A stretch of DNA of 64,000 nucleotides from CALDTK01 sp965215215 (GCA_965215215.1 OZ244043.1:248001-312000), one strand, 5' to 3'; shown: positions 7,929 to 17,176, counted from the stretch's first letter. Notes: generated from the letters alone by a model not told the origin. Numbers and translations are program-made.

Positions 7929-10256
7929 TTACACCACGCGCACGCGGATGGCGCGCATGCCGTCGACCCCCTGCATCGCCTCCAGTTCCAGGTCCTCGGG
8001 TTCGCCGATCACGCTCCCGTTTTCGTGGAGGTACTTAATTAGGTCCAGGTAGATCTTGCGGTCGGTGTGGTGGGTGTACACGATCGCCACGTGTCCGGCG
8101 AGCGTGAGCCGCTCCTCGGTACCGCGGATGAGCGCTTTGTCGATTCGCTTCTTGATCACTTCGTAGCGGACGTTGTACGCGCCCTCCACGTCGAAGCGTT
8201 TCTCGTCCATCCGGAACTGGATGGTGATCGCGTTGCCGTAGGCGAAAACGAGCTGCGCCGTCTGCATGGGCAGCGGGAGCGACTCCTGTACCCCATCTAC
8301 GGCCTTGGTGATATCGACCATCGTTTGCAGCTGCCACAGGCGCAGGTTTTGTAGGTGGATCTCGGAAAACACCCCACTGCGCAACAGGCTCTGCCCGGCG
8401 TAAATGCTAAATTCCACCCCGTCGGTGCGGTACTTGCTGAAGTAGTGGGGTATGATTCGCTGCGCGTCGACCTGCCGCTTGTTGATCACCCGATTGACGA
8501 TGTGCGTGACCTGCTTCAGGCTCCGTTCGTAGAGGTCCCGACGCGATACCTTGCCGTTACCTCCGGCGTGGAGCGAGTCTTCGTAAGCCTCGATCCGGCC
8601 CGCCATCTCGGGCATGAGGGCGAGCTGTTCGCGCGTCGGTTCGAACTCGTACTTTAGGAATTCGAGCACGCGCTGCTCGTCGTTCGGGGTCATCCCGTCC
8701 TCGAGCCGCCGGCGCAACTCGTCGATGTCGAACTGGAGCTTCCCGGCCAGGGGGTAGCGCAACGCTACGGCCGGCTCGTCGAGGAGGGTTTTGGCGGCCG
8801 CCAGCGCGGCGAGCAGGTCGACGCAAATCGCCTGGTTCCTCAGGTGCGACGAGCTCACGATGTCCGCCTGCGCGTACAACGCCCAAACGTCTTCGAACCG
8901 GATGGGGGGTATGGTGTACGTGCCCTCCGTTTCGCCCTGCTCGTGCTCGATGATCTCCGCGGCGGCCTCGACGAAGCGCCACTCGACGCTCGGATCGAGT
9001 GCGGTGAAGTTCGTGCGCATCACGGACTGAATCTGGGCCTCGATCTCGTCGCGACTCCGGCGTACCGCCTGCCTGAAGAGCGGAATGATCGCTTCCAGTT
9101 GGTAGAGTACGAGGTTGCTGAACGCAAACGGCTGACCGCTACCCAACTCGAGCATACCCGTTACGTGATCGCCCTTGCCGAGCAGGGGTACGAGCACCAG
9201 GGACTGAACACCCGCGCCGACCAACTTCTCCTTCAACGCATCTCCCGCGAGCGAGGGGTCCTGCAGGTCGTCGTAGATCCGCACGGTACCGTGCTGACAG
9301 GTCTCGAGGTAGATCGTGTCCCCGAATTCGGGATCGAGGATCTGATCGACCTCCTCGTTGAGCAAATCCTGCCGAATCAAGTACCGGTGCATGACCGCCC
9401 GGTGGAGCGGGTAGTCGAGGGCCATGAGCCCGATGCGCAGGTCGGGGACGCGCAAGTAGTTACGCAGCACCTCCTCCATCTGAGAGATGCGACGTTCGCT
9501 CAAAACCGCCTCACGCTTGAGCAGCAGGTTACGGAGCCTGCTTATACTCGTTTCGGAGGTGACCTCGACGAGCCTCCGGACCTCGAACCCGCAGAAGGAG
9601 AAGACCTCGGGCGGGAGCTTCTCGAGCCAGAGCTCGGTGTCTTCGGGTCGGCTCAAGAGCTCCCTGACGTCGCTCTCGGTGATCGTCGGCTTTTCGCCGT
9701 TCACGACCACCTTGGCGAACCGAAGGTTCGGGATGATCTTGTAATAATCGATGAGCCCGCCCGCGGACTCCCGGATGTCGACGATCTCCTCGGCCACCGA
9801 GTGAAGGCTCTGTCCGTATTCCCGCGACAGGATGTGCAGGCCCGGACGCAGTACGGTGGCTTTGGCAAACTTATCGCCGTCCTTGTCGCCATCGATCACG
9901 ATGCGATTATCGGTGAGCACCTGACTCATGGCGGGCGTCTCGATGAGGTCGTCGAACGCAAATGGACGACTTACGATTCCGAGTATGTCGTCCTCGAAGA
10001 ACAGCGGGAAGAAGATCCGTAGGAAGCGCTCCTTTTTTTCGGGCGTATCGAGCAGCGCGGTGATCTGACCGCCCTCCAGGCTTTCGAACGCCTCGTTGAC
10101 CTCCGCGAGCCACTTGTGCTGACCTTTGGTCAAACCGGCCACATCCGCTACGAGGGGATCGAGCGACCAAGAAGAACCGTAAACACCGCTTACTCTTTCG
10201 AAAAAGCTGCGCTGAGATTCACCGACCGCAGGGAGGGTTTCATTCACTGTCGTCAT
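7929..10256 (-). CDS. Large GAF-domain protein of unknown function
   Basis: A 775-residue soluble protein with no signal peptide or membrane helix. Around residues 295-405 a GAF-like sensor region is visible (YDDLQDPSLAGDALKEKL, then SLVLVPLLGKGDHVTGMLEL). The remainder matches no domain I can name. A strongly patterned C-terminal part includes HYFSKYRTDGVEFSIYAG and FDVEGAYNVRYEVIKKRIDK, which I recall from unnamed Bacteroidota GAF proteins of this length. The ATG at 10254-10256 is preferred to a GTG seven codons upstream. The gene follows the dehydrogenase at 10282-11484 by 25 bp and is probably co-transcribed with it. GAF domains often bind cyclic nucleotides, which makes the convergent PycTM neighbour notable, but a link is only inferred. 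Confidence 0.6.
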   Translation of the reverse strand: MTTVNETLPAVGESQRSFFERVSGVYGSSWSLDPLVADVAGLTKGQHKWLAEVNEAFESLEGGQITALLDTPEKKERFLRIFFPLFFEDDILGIVSRPFAFDDLIETPAMSQVLTDNRIVIDGDKDGDKFAKATVLRPGLHILSREYGQSLHSVAEEIVDIRESAGGLIDYYKIIPNLRFAKVVVNGEKPTITESDVRELLSRPEDTELWLEKLPPEVFSFCGFEVRRLVEVTSETSISRLRNLLLKREAVLSERRISQMEEVLRNYLRVPDLRIGLMALDYPLHRAVMHRYLIRQDLLNEEVDQILDPEFGDTIYLETCQHGTVRIYDDLQDPSLAGDALKEKLVGAGVQSLVLVPLLGKGDHVTGMLELGSGQPFAFSNLVLYQLEAIIPLFRQAVRRSRDEIEAQIQSVMRTNFTALDPSVEWRFVEAAAEIIEHEQGETEGTYTIPPIRFEDVWALYAQADIVSSSHLRNQAICVDLLAALAAAKTLLDEPAVALRYPLAGKLQFDIDELRRRLEDGMTPNDEQRVLEFLKYEFEPTREQLALMPEMAGRIEAYEDSLHAGGNGKVSRRDLYERSLKQVTHIVNRVINKRQVDAQRIIPHYFSKYRTDGVEFSIYAGQSLLRSGVFSEIHLQNLRLWQLQTMVDITKAVDGVQESLPLPMQTAQLVFAYGNAITIQFRMDEKRFDVEGAYNVRYEVIKKRIDKALIRGTEERLTLAGHVAIVYTHHTDRKIYLDLIKYLHENGSVIGEPEDLELEAMQGVDGMRAIRVRVV

Positions 10257-10281
10257 AATCGAACCGCGGTTAATCACTCAT

Positions 10282-11484
10282 CTATACACCAGCGTACGCC
10301 TCTAAGTACGCATAACGCTCGGTTAAGGTGCCCCCGCTCGCCAGGGTAGCTCGGTCGAGCACGGCGGAGTCCGGCTTCGTCAGCTCCGGCAAGACGTACT
10401 TCGTAAACATCGTCCCGAAAGAGCGTGACGCATCCCTCGGCATTTCGTTGGGCAAATTGTCGACCGTCATCATCGTGACCGAGCCCGCCGCCCACGGGTC
10501 CGTTTCGCGGTGGCTCCGCCTGTCGATCCCGAAGTACGGATCCGCGATCGTGGACGACCTAATCGTGGTCGGAACGCTGGTGACGGGCGCGATGTCGCAG
10601 GTTACGTCCGCGATCACGCTTACGCGAAAACTCGGACCGGCCAGCTCGTCGAGCGCGAAGAAGCTCGGCGCGCGCGGATCCCAGAATACGCCGTTGACGA
10701 ACACATCCGCCTGGGCCAAGTACGGAGTGAGGGCGTTCTCGAACGCCTCGGGACGATCGAAAAACTTCCCCCGCCGAAACGGTTTACCGTCCTTCGCCCG
10801 CACGTAGCGCTCCACGCTCACCGCGGTGAACACGGCCTCCCCCGCGCCCTCCCCGGCGAGAAACTCGGCGTTCGTGACTCGGCGCAGGCCCGCGTCCGCG
10901 AGCACCTCGGCGGCCCCCTTGCCGACCCGGCCGGTGCCGGTAACCACGACCCGAACCGCGCCGAAGTCCGTTTTCGCGTAAACGGCCCGCGCGGCGGCGT
11001 AGTCCCGGAAATCTCGCATCTGGGCCAGCGCGTAGCCTCCCGTGCGCACGCCGTACGCACGTAGCCCGTGGTGCGCACCCACCATACCCGCGAAGCGACC
11101 GAAGGCGATCACGCGCTTGCCCTGTTCGTCGGCGAGCAGCTCGTAATCGATCAAACGGATATTCTTCGCCAGTACAGCGCGCAGCAAATCGCGGTTGTAG
11201 GCCTGCTCCTTGTGCGTATGACTGAAGAAAAAGTAGGTCTTTCCTTCGATAAGTTGCCCGATAGGTACCTCCTTGACCCCGAGCAAGACGTCACAGCCGC
11301 TCAGGTCCTCCGAGAGCCCGACGCCCGCCCGGCGGTACTCCTCATCGGAGAAACAACGGATGGGAGACGGCTGGACCACCAGCTCTAGCCCTACGCGCTG
11401 GTCGGCGTTGTGGGCTTGGCTCGGGACGAGCGGCACTCGGGAGTCGGGCGGCGTTTTGCCCTCACGGATGATTCCAATGCGCAT
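10282..11484 (-). CDS. Saccharopine/alanine dehydrogenase-like NAD(P)-dependent oxidoreductase
   Basis: About 400 residues. The N-terminus MRIGIIREGKTPPDSRVPLVP is the alanine dehydrogenase/transhydrogenase N-domain type. FFFSHTHKEQAYN and a nucleotide-binding VVVTGTGRVGKGAAEVL (Rossmann GxGxxG) follow, and the C-terminal part has VIADVTCDIAPVTS. This architecture matches the LYS1-type saccharopine dehydrogenase (L-lysine-forming) family found in Bacteroidota, acting in lysine metabolism. The exact substrate is not certain. The ATG at 11482-11484 is chosen over a TTG three codons upstream. It is the first gene of a probable two-gene unit with the GAF protein. Confidence 0.72.
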   Translation of the reverse strand: MRIGIIREGKTPPDSRVPLVPSQAHNADQRVGLELVVQPSPIRCFSDEEYRRAGVGLSEDLSGCDVLLGVKEVPIGQLIEGKTYFFFSHTHKEQAYNRDLLRAVLAKNIRLIDYELLADEQGKRVIAFGRFAGMVGAHHGLRAYGVRTGGYALAQMRDFRDYAAARAVYAKTDFGAVRVVVTGTGRVGKGAAEVLADAGLRRVTNAEFLAGEGAGEAVFTAVSVERYVRAKDGKPFRRGKFFDRPEAFENALTPYLAQADVFVNGVFWDPRAPSFFALDELAGPSFRVSVIADVTCDIAPVTSVPTTIRSSTIADPYFGIDRRSHRETDPWAAGSVTMMTVDNLPNEMPRDASRSFGTMFTKYVLPELTKPDSAVLDRATLASGGTLTERYAYLEAYAGV

Positions 11485-11498
11485 GGGGCGCAAGATGG

Positions 11499-11512
11499 GG
11501 AACTAATGTTCC
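11499..11512. promoter_or_regulatory. Short inverted repeat upstream of tmRNA and dehydrogenase
   Basis: GGAAC-taat-GTTCC is a perfect 5-bp inverted repeat at 11499-11512, in the 66-bp gap between the divergent dehydrogenase start and the tmRNA 5' end. It could be an operator or chance; no -33/-7 pair is clear beside it. Confidence 0.25.
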
Positions 11513-11550
11513 GGTGCCCTGGTTAGTGCTCTCGAAGTTCATTCACATCT

Positions 11551-11924
11551 GGGGACGTAAAGGAATCGACAGGGGAGTCGATCGTTTAGTAAGCATGCCG
11601 GAGCAAGTCGCTCACCTCCGTTATCAACTGGCTACGAAACTTTTTTACATGGCAATACCAGCTATGCAATGGCAGCCTAGTCCAAGACTAGCCTAGCCGT
11701 AGGATCTTGGGGCTGACACCTGATACACGCTCCATCGTCCTTCACCACCTTTCAGGTTAGTCAACGGGGACCGGGCCGTCCGGTTGGCGAAGTAAAGGTC
11801 CTAAGGTTCGCGTATAGGTGTGTCTGCCGACCTCGCGCGCGCTCGAAAATCCAACGGTAGACTACGCATGGAGAAAGCTCTGCGGTGCTTCATCTGGACG
11901 CGAGTTCGACTCTCGCCGTCTCCA
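11551..11924 (+). ncRNA. ssrA: Transfer-messenger RNA (tmRNA)
   Basis: A one-piece tmRNA of about 374 nt for trans-translation ribosome rescue. The 5' acceptor strand GGGGACG (11551-11557) pairs with CGTCTCC (11917-11923), including a G3-U70 wobble as in tRNA-Ala, followed by discriminator A at 11924. The T-arm ends with GTTCGACTC (11904-11912). The 3' CCA is not encoded. The tag frame reads GGC AAT ACC AGC TAT GCA ATG GCA GCC TAG (11651-11680), giving GNTSYAMAA. That ending is typical of this phylum (family members end YALAA or YAMAA). The resume codon is inferred from tag length. Confidence 0.92.
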
Positions 11925-11926
11925 CT

Positions 11927-12562
11927 TCAACTTAAATCCGCGGCGCTCTCCGGAGCGTCGCGGTTTTCGTCGCGCTCCAGCAAAACCAGTTCCTTCGTCT
12001 CCTCGTCGTCGTAGGTGAGCCAATCCGACGGCCGTTCCTGTCGCAGGAAAAAGCCGATCATCGCGAAGTCCCCGATGCAGCCCTGCGAGTGCGCCAACAA
12101 CGTACCGTAACCGACCCACCAGGCGAAGCCCTGCAACCACAGGAGGCCCAGCAGTAGCCCGCCGGAGATAATCACGAACGGTGCCAACGCGATCGCGCTG
12201 AGCTGGCGCACGTTGACCACGTGCCCGGGTGCGACAGCGTAGAACATCATCGCGCCGAGGCTACCGCCGTACTCCAGCTTCCGGGCTCCGCTCAGCCGGT
12301 AACCTACGCCGTGGATCAATTCGTGCGGTACCACCAGCGGGAGGGTCAGTACGACGCCCAGCCCGAAGGGCAGCACGATGTCGGAAAACCACGCCTGCCC
12401 GAGTGACACGCCCTCGACCAGGCGGTAGCCGCCCCAAACGAGCATCAGCAGTAGGCAGCTAAAGAAGCCGGTCAGCAGCCAGCCCCGCTCGCCCAGCTCG
12501 CGCCGGATAAACTCCGGTACCTCCGTTAATGTCCAGCGTTCACGCTCGTAGTAGCCTCGCAT
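11927..12562 (-). CDS. DUF3267 putative zinc metalloprotease-like membrane protein
   Basis: A 211-residue membrane protein with about four hydrophobic segments. The motif VPHELIHGVGYRLSG (HExxH, in the second hydrophobic half) and the overall layout match DUF3267, a family related in motif to site-2-type membrane metallopeptidases but without established activity. The tail (about 170-211) is charged and soluble. Its start overlaps the end of the glycosyltransferase gene by 23 bp, so the two are probably translated from one message with the asparaginase. Its stop lies 2 bp from the convergent tmRNA 3' end. Confidence 0.78.
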   Translation of the reverse strand: MRGYYERERWTLTEVPEFIRRELGERGWLLTGFFSCLLLMLVWGGYRLVEGVSLGQAWFSDIVLPFGLGVVLTLPLVVPHELIHGVGYRLSGARKLEYGGSLGAMMFYAVAPGHVVNVRQLSAIALAPFVIISGGLLLGLLWLQGFAWWVGYGTLLAHSQGCIGDFAMIGFFLRQERPSDWLTYDDEETKELVLLERDENRDAPESAADLS

Positions 12563-13238
12563 AGGTGTCTCTGATCCGCTCGCTGCGGTAGCCGGTACGC
12601 CACATGGTCATGGCGCAGATGTTGGCCACCTGCACGCGGACCCAACTGGCGCCTTCGTATTTGCGCGCGCTCACGAGCGTTCTGCGCTCGAACAAAAGGT
12701 ACCGCTCCCCGAGCCCGGCGGCCCGGCGGAGCAGATCGTACTCCTCCATGATCACCATTCGCGCGGAGAAGCCCCCCAGCCGGTCGTAAAGCATCCGGGT
12801 GACGAAAATGGTCTGGTCACCGCCCCGCACGGAAAGTACGTTGAAGGTGGTGAGCCAGCTGTTGAAGCGCAGCAGGGCGCTGGCGCTGTCGAAGCGAAAG
12901 GCGTAGCCGCCAACTTTGTGTCCGGTACGTACCGCGCGCTCCAGGTCGCAAAAGCACTCGAGCGGAGGGCGGGTGTCGGCGTGCAGGAAGTAGAGCACGT
13001 CTCCGCGGCTGACCTCCACCCCGGCGCGTAGCTGCAGCGTACGGCACTTCTCGGCGTCGAGCAGCCGAACCTCCGGGAAGCCGCGGGCGACGCACGCGGT
13101 TCGGTCGTGGCTACCTCCGTCGACCACGATCACCTCCAAGTCCCCCCCCCACCGCCGGTGCGCCGTACGGAGCACGCGGAGCAAAGCCGCGAGGTTGTGC
13201 TCCTCGTTGAAGCAGGGGATGATGGCGGAGATGGTCAA
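12540..13238 (-). CDS. Glycosyltransferase family 2 (TIGR04283-type)
   Basis: A 232-residue GT-A glycosyltransferase. The N-terminus TISAIIPCFNEEHNLAALL, EVIVVDGGSHDRT near 35-47 and YFLHADTRPP (the DxD-like metal site HADT) place it in the single-domain GT2 group often called TIGR04283 family. GGDQTIFVTR and YDRLGGF are also typical. The acceptor is unknown. No ATG lies in a sensible place; a TTG at 13236-13238 gives the expected N-terminus and lies 11 bp after the upstream stop, so I accept it. It is the middle gene of a three-gene unit. Confidence 0.85.
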   Translation of the reverse strand: MTISAIIPCFNEEHNLAALLRVLRTAHRRWGGDLEVIVVDGGSHDRTACVARGFPEVRLLDAEKCRTLQLRAGVEVSRGDVLYFLHADTRPPLECFCDLERAVRTGHKVGGYAFRFDSASALLRFNSWLTTFNVLSVRGGDQTIFVTRMLYDRLGGFSARMVIMEEYDLLRRAAGLGERYLLFERRTLVSARKYEGASWVRVQVANICAMTMWRTGYRSERIRDTYARLLRA

Positions 13239-13248
13239 AGGTGGGAGA

Positions 13249-14319
13249 CTAGCGAATTTCGTCGACTTCGTCCCCGAAGATCATCACCGCACGCCCGTTC
13301 GGGGTAGCGTAGCCGCGGTACATGCCTTCCGAGTTGAAGGGCATGGCGACGTTCCCGAAGTGATCCACGGCGATGATGCCGCCCTCGCCGCCGACGGCTT
13401 TGAGCTCCTGCTGGATCACCTTGTCGGCGGCCGTTTCGAGTGGCTCGCGGCCGTAGGCCATACGCGCGGCCACGTCGTGCGCCACCGCGTACCGAATAAA
13501 GTACTCGCCGTGACCGGTGGCACTCACCGCGCAGCTGCGGTCGTCGGCGTAGGTACCGGCCCCGATCAGCGGACTGTCGCCGATTCGGCCGAAGCGCTTG
13601 AGGGTCATCCCGCCGGTCGAGGTGCCCGCGGCGAGGTGACCGTCCTTATCGAGCGCGACGCAACCCACGGTTCCGAACTTCCCGTCTTCGCTGAGCCTCG
13701 GTTTGGCGTCGGATTGGGCCCGAGCGCGCTGCCAGGACTCGTACCGGCGTTCGGTGCGAAACCAGGCGGGGGGTGCTTCCTCGAGGCCTTGCTGTCGCGC
13801 AAACTCCACCGCCCCCGCGCCGCTCAGCAACACGTGCACCGAGGAGTCCATCACGGCCCTCGCCAACTGGATAGGGTGCTTTACGCCAACCACGCCCGCC
13901 ACGGCTCCGGCCTCGAGATCTCGTCCGCTCATGAGGCTCGCGTCGAGCTCGTTGGTGCCCTCGTAGTTGAAAACCGCCCCCTTGCCCGCGTTGAAGTACG
14001 GCGAGTCCTCCATGAAGCTGACGGTGGCCACCACCGCGTCGGCGGCCGAACTTCCGTTCCGCAGCAACGACTCCCCGAGCTGGAGGGCGCTGTCGAGGGC
14101 CGCGCGTATCGACTTCTCGGTGAGCGAGTCGAGGTCCTCGCGGCGGATCACCCCGGCTCCGCCGTGGATGGCGAGGGCGTACTCCTGTTGCTCGAAGCGC
14201 TCCTCCCCGTCGGTTTCGTCGACTACCTCGACCCGGGGTTCGGGCTTGGCGCAGGCAACCAGCGCCAGTGCGCCGACGAAGAGGAGAAAGGGGACAAATA
14301 GGGCGGATTGAGATCGCAT
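13249..14319 (-). CDS. Isoaspartyl peptidase / L-asparaginase (Ntn hydrolase), lipoprotein
   Basis: A 356-residue plant-type asparaginase precursor that self-cleaves into alpha and beta chains. The nucleophile is Thr217 in KFGTVGCVAL, which becomes the N-terminus of the beta chain. IHGGAG (51-56), YFNAGKGAVF and GTSTGGMTLKRFGRIGDSPLIG are family signatures. A hydrophobic leader with lipobox LVAC (Cys23) suggests membrane anchoring in the periplasm or outer membrane. The ATG at 14317-14319 is chosen because it begins the signal sequence. It removes isoaspartyl dipeptides or asparagine. First gene of the unit leading to the glycosyltransferase and DUF3267. Confidence 0.9.
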   Translation of the reverse strand: MRSQSALFVPFLLFVGALALVACAKPEPRVEVVDETDGEERFEQQEYALAIHGGAGVIRREDLDSLTEKSIRAALDSALQLGESLLRNGSSAADAVVATVSFMEDSPYFNAGKGAVFNYEGTNELDASLMSGRDLEAGAVAGVVGVKHPIQLARAVMDSSVHVLLSGAGAVEFARQQGLEEAPPAWFRTERRYESWQRARAQSDAKPRLSEDGKFGTVGCVALDKDGHLAAGTSTGGMTLKRFGRIGDSPLIGAGTYADDRSCAVSATGHGEYFIRYAVAHDVAARMAYGREPLETAADKVIQQELKAVGGEGGIIAVDHFGNVAMPFNSEGMYRGYATPNGRAVMIFGDEVDEIR

Positions 14320-14377
14320 AGCGTAAGGCTTGAAGGCCACAAGGTCGCATTCCCGATTAGATGCGTACTTCGACCGT

Positions 14378-15181
14378 ATGAATATCCTCATTATCGGCGG
14401 CGGAAACATGGGCGCCACCTACGCGCAGAGCTTCCTGCGCTCACACGTAACCAGTCAGGCCGGCATGCGTATCTTGGAGAAGAACGCCGAAAAAGCGGCC
14501 GCGCTCACGGGTACGGGGATCGGGGTGGTGGGAAGTGACCCGGCCGAGCTGATGTCGGGCGCCGATTTGGTGGTACTCGCGGTAAAACCGCAGGATACCC
14601 CGGCACTGTTTGCGAGTTTGGCGCCGTACGTGGAGGAGGATCAGACCTTCCTCTCGATCATGGCCGGCGTCACGATCGCCACCATACGCGAAGCGCTCGG
14701 CGTGGGTAAAGTGGTGCGAGCGATGCCCAACTTGCCCGCGCAGGTGGGCGAGGGCATGACGGTGTACACGAGCACCCCGGAGGTGAGCCGGGGGGAGTTG
14801 GCGACCATACAGAACTTACTCGCGACGACCGGCAAGGCCCTGTACCACGAGGAGGAGAACATGCTCGACGCCGCCACGGCGGTGAGCGGATCCGGTCCGG
14901 CCTACGTATTCTACTTCATACAGTCGATGATGGTGCGCGCCAGAGCCCTCGGTTTTAGCGAAAGCGAGGCCGAGCTGTTGGTGGTGCAAACCTTCGCCGG
15001 TGGGGTGAGCTTGTACCAGGCCAACGACCTGGATTGCGGTGAGTGGATTCGGCGGGTATCGAGCCGCGGGGGGACGACGGAGGCGGCGATGCAGAGTTTT
15101 AGCGAAAGCGGCCTGGGAAGCGGCATCGAGGACGGTCTGCAGGCGGCCTACGACAGAGCCGTGGCGCTCGGTAAGCGCTAG
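14378..15181 (+). CDS. proC: Pyrroline-5-carboxylate reductase
   Basis: A 267-residue NAD(P)H-dependent enzyme making L-proline from pyrroline-5-carboxylate, the last step of proline synthesis. MNILIIGGGNMGATYA is the Rossmann start. AMPNLPAQVGEGMTVY and AVSGSGPAYVFYFIQSM are the conserved ProC segments, and the C-terminus has SRGGTTEAAMQSF. The ATG at 14378 fits the family; a TTG 48 bp upstream would add residues not seen in relatives. It is divergent from the asparaginase and convergent with the esterase three bases beyond its stop. With the ornithine aminotransferase at 39982 it could turn ornithine into proline. Confidence 0.93.
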   Translation: MNILIIGGGNMGATYAQSFLRSHVTSQAGMRILEKNAEKAAALTGTGIGVVGSDPAELMSGADLVVLAVKPQDTPALFASLAPYVEEDQTFLSIMAGVTIATIREALGVGKVVRAMPNLPAQVGEGMTVYTSTPEVSRGELATIQNLLATTGKALYHEEENMLDAATAVSGSGPAYVFYFIQSMMVRARALGFSESEAELLVVQTFAGGVSLYQANDLDCGEWIRRVSSRGGTTEAAMQSFSESGLGSGIEDGLQAAYDRAVALGKR

Positions 15182-15184
15182 GCG

Positions 15185-17155
15185 TTACTTCGGTACGGCG
15201 AGTCGGAAGGTGGATACGGGTAGGCCGTAGCCGTTGACCAGGTTCGCCCCCGCAGGGTTGTTGGCCCAGGCGTAGGCGACGCGCGCGATGGGGACACCGA
15301 CCGGGGAGGTGATCTGCAGCTGGTCCGGCGCGAGAACCTCCACCTCGGCGGTCGTCCAGTGCCCGATCTCGTCCTCGATCGCGAAGCCGCTTATGCTGTC
15401 ACCCCCGGACGCCCGCAGCCCCGTGCCGACGCCCGAAAACTGAACCGTAACCCCATCCTTACCCGGCCGAACAGACACCGGGCGAGCGTACACCGGGCCG
15501 TCGTCCGATCCGTACACGACCCGAAAAGCCTCGTCCGCCAAGCGTCGACCCACGGTAAGCTTGTCGCGCGGGTGAACGTCGCGGGCGGCCCCGAGGCCGA
15601 GCGTGACCACGGTCGCGTAGTTGGAATCGCTAGCCAAGGCGGCCTGCTGCGCGCTACGGATAAGGGGCCACATATCTTCGGTTGCGTAGGGCTCGGTGGG
15701 TGGAGAGCCGAATTCGGGGAGTTCGACGACCAGGAGCGGGAGACTCGGGTCGTCGAGGTCTCCGCGGAGGACCTCGCCCAGCGTGGCGAGCTGCCGGCCG
15801 TAGTTACCGGCCCGGACCGGGTTGGTGGAGTTCGACTCGCCCTGGTACCACAGCGCGGCCTTAACGCGCACCCCCCTGAGCGGGGCCAACATCGCGTTGT
15901 AGAGCATGGTGGGGCGCTGCGCCGAGACGCCGAGCGAATCTATCCGAATCTGCTGGGGCTTAGCCCCCCAGAGTCGGTCGCCGAGCGCGACGGTGCGCGC
16001 GGCGGTCGAGAGGTAGATACTGTCCGGAGCGCCGGTTAGGCCGCCGTCGCCCCCGGTATCCTCGACCTTGACACTGATCGTATTCCGGCCGGTGCGCAGG
16101 AGCTCGGGGGCGATGTCGTAGAAACGGGGCGTGCTGGAAGCTGCCCTCATCCCGCCGACGAAAGTCCCGTTCACGAATGTCGAATCGCTGTCGTCGACGG
16201 GGCCGAGGGAGAGCGTGGCCCGAGCCGCGGCCTCCGCGCCCGATAGATCGACGTCGGTCTCGTACCAGAGGAGTCCGTCCACGTCCGGCAACCCCGTGTA
16301 CTGCCACGATACGCCCACCGGCAGGGAGTCGAGCGGCGGGGTGAGGTTGCCCGCGGAAACGTGCTCGCCGGCCGGTTCGAAAGCGGATGCGAACCGCGTT
16401 TGCAGACTGGCCCAGGCGGGTCGTCGCTCATCGCCCACGCCGGGTACCAGCGGCGGGTTCTCCTCCGAGGCCGGTAGCCAGGCCTCGATCGTGGAGCCGC
16501 CCCAGGTGACGTTGAGCAGGCCTATCGGCACGGCGGGATCGCGTTGACGCAGTGCTCGGGCGAAGTAGTACCCGACGGCCGTGAAACGCTCCGTCGACCC
16601 CGGGGCGGTAGCCCGCCAGCGCAAGCCGTCGGGCAGGGTGTCGATCGGCTCCCGCGCCGCGAGCTTGGGGACTTTCAGGTGCCTGAGGAACGGATCGCGA
16701 TCTTCCGCCGCCGCCGCTTCGCCGCCGTCCGAATCGATGACCTCCCACTCCATATTAGACTGGCCGGAACAGAGGAAGACGTCGCCGACGTAAATCGAAT
16801 CGAGGTCGAGGGTATCGGTTGCCGTGGTCAATCGCGCGCGGTACGGTCCACCGGCATCGTGCGCGGGCAGGGCGATCGCCCACCGCCCACCGCCATCGGT
16901 TTTGGCGGAAGCCTCACCGAACTCCGGACTCACCAGATCGACCCGCTGCCGCGGCTGCGCCCGACCGTGTAGGGCCACGGGCGCCCCGCGTTGCCACACC
17001 GACCCGCTCGCGAAGACCGGACTGATTCCGAGTGAGGTACCGACGGGTCGGGATTGAGCGAAGCCGACCGCTTGCGCTAAAACGAAGGGCAGTACCCAGG
17101 CTCGTCGAGCGACCCGGATCCGAGGAGTTGCGTAAGGCATGCCCGAAGATGTCAT
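15185..17155 (-). CDS. Sialate O-acetylesterase (SGNH/SASA family), exported
   Basis: 656 residues with a hydrophobic leader ending near VGFAQ, then an N-terminal beta domain. The SGNH block I motif DVFLCSGQSNMEWEV carries the probable catalytic Ser. A GYYFARAL..IGLLNVTWGGSTIEAWLP segment follows, then an inserted galactose-binding-like jellyroll (about 270-385), and ALWYQGESN plus a late Asp-His (ARDVHPRDK). These match family 2 sialic-acid 9-O-acetylesterases/acetylxylan-type esterases that de-acetylate glycans in the periplasm. Two ATGs are possible (17155 and 17140). It is divergent from the DUF294 gene. Confidence 0.87.
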   Translation of the reverse strand: MTSSGMPYATPRIRVARRAWVLPFVLAQAVGFAQSRPVGTSLGISPVFASGSVWQRGAPVALHGRAQPRQRVDLVSPEFGEASAKTDGGGRWAIALPAHDAGGPYRARLTTATDTLDLDSIYVGDVFLCSGQSNMEWEVIDSDGGEAAAAEDRDPFLRHLKVPKLAAREPIDTLPDGLRWRATAPGSTERFTAVGYYFARALRQRDPAVPIGLLNVTWGGSTIEAWLPASEENPPLVPGVGDERRPAWASLQTRFASAFEPAGEHVSAGNLTPPLDSLPVGVSWQYTGLPDVDGLLWYETDVDLSGAEAAARATLSLGPVDDSDSTFVNGTFVGGMRAASSTPRFYDIAPELLRTGRNTISVKVEDTGGDGGLTGAPDSIYLSTAARTVALGDRLWGAKPQQIRIDSLGVSAQRPTMLYNAMLAPLRGVRVKAALWYQGESNSTNPVRAGNYGRQLATLGEVLRGDLDDPSLPLLVVELPEFGSPPTEPYATEDMWPLIRSAQQAALASDSNYATVVTLGLGAARDVHPRDKLTVGRRLADEAFRVVYGSDDGPVYARPVSVRPGKDGVTVQFSGVGTGLRASGGDSISGFAIEDEIGHWTTAEVEVLAPDQLQITSPVGVPIARVAYAWANNPAGANLVNGYGLPVSTFRLAVPK

Positions 17156-17176
17156 TCTTCGTCTTTACTTGCTGAC

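Noticed and set aside
6640..11484. Complete Pycsar or CBASS defence island
   Set aside because: No cyclase, no second effector and no mobile-element markers are present; only the effector-like domain is seen.
13195..14301. 368-residue plus-strand open frame
   Set aside because: It is the antisense shadow of the asparaginase gene; GC-rich codon bias creates long reverse frames here, as also at 33487-35253 and 38090-39625.
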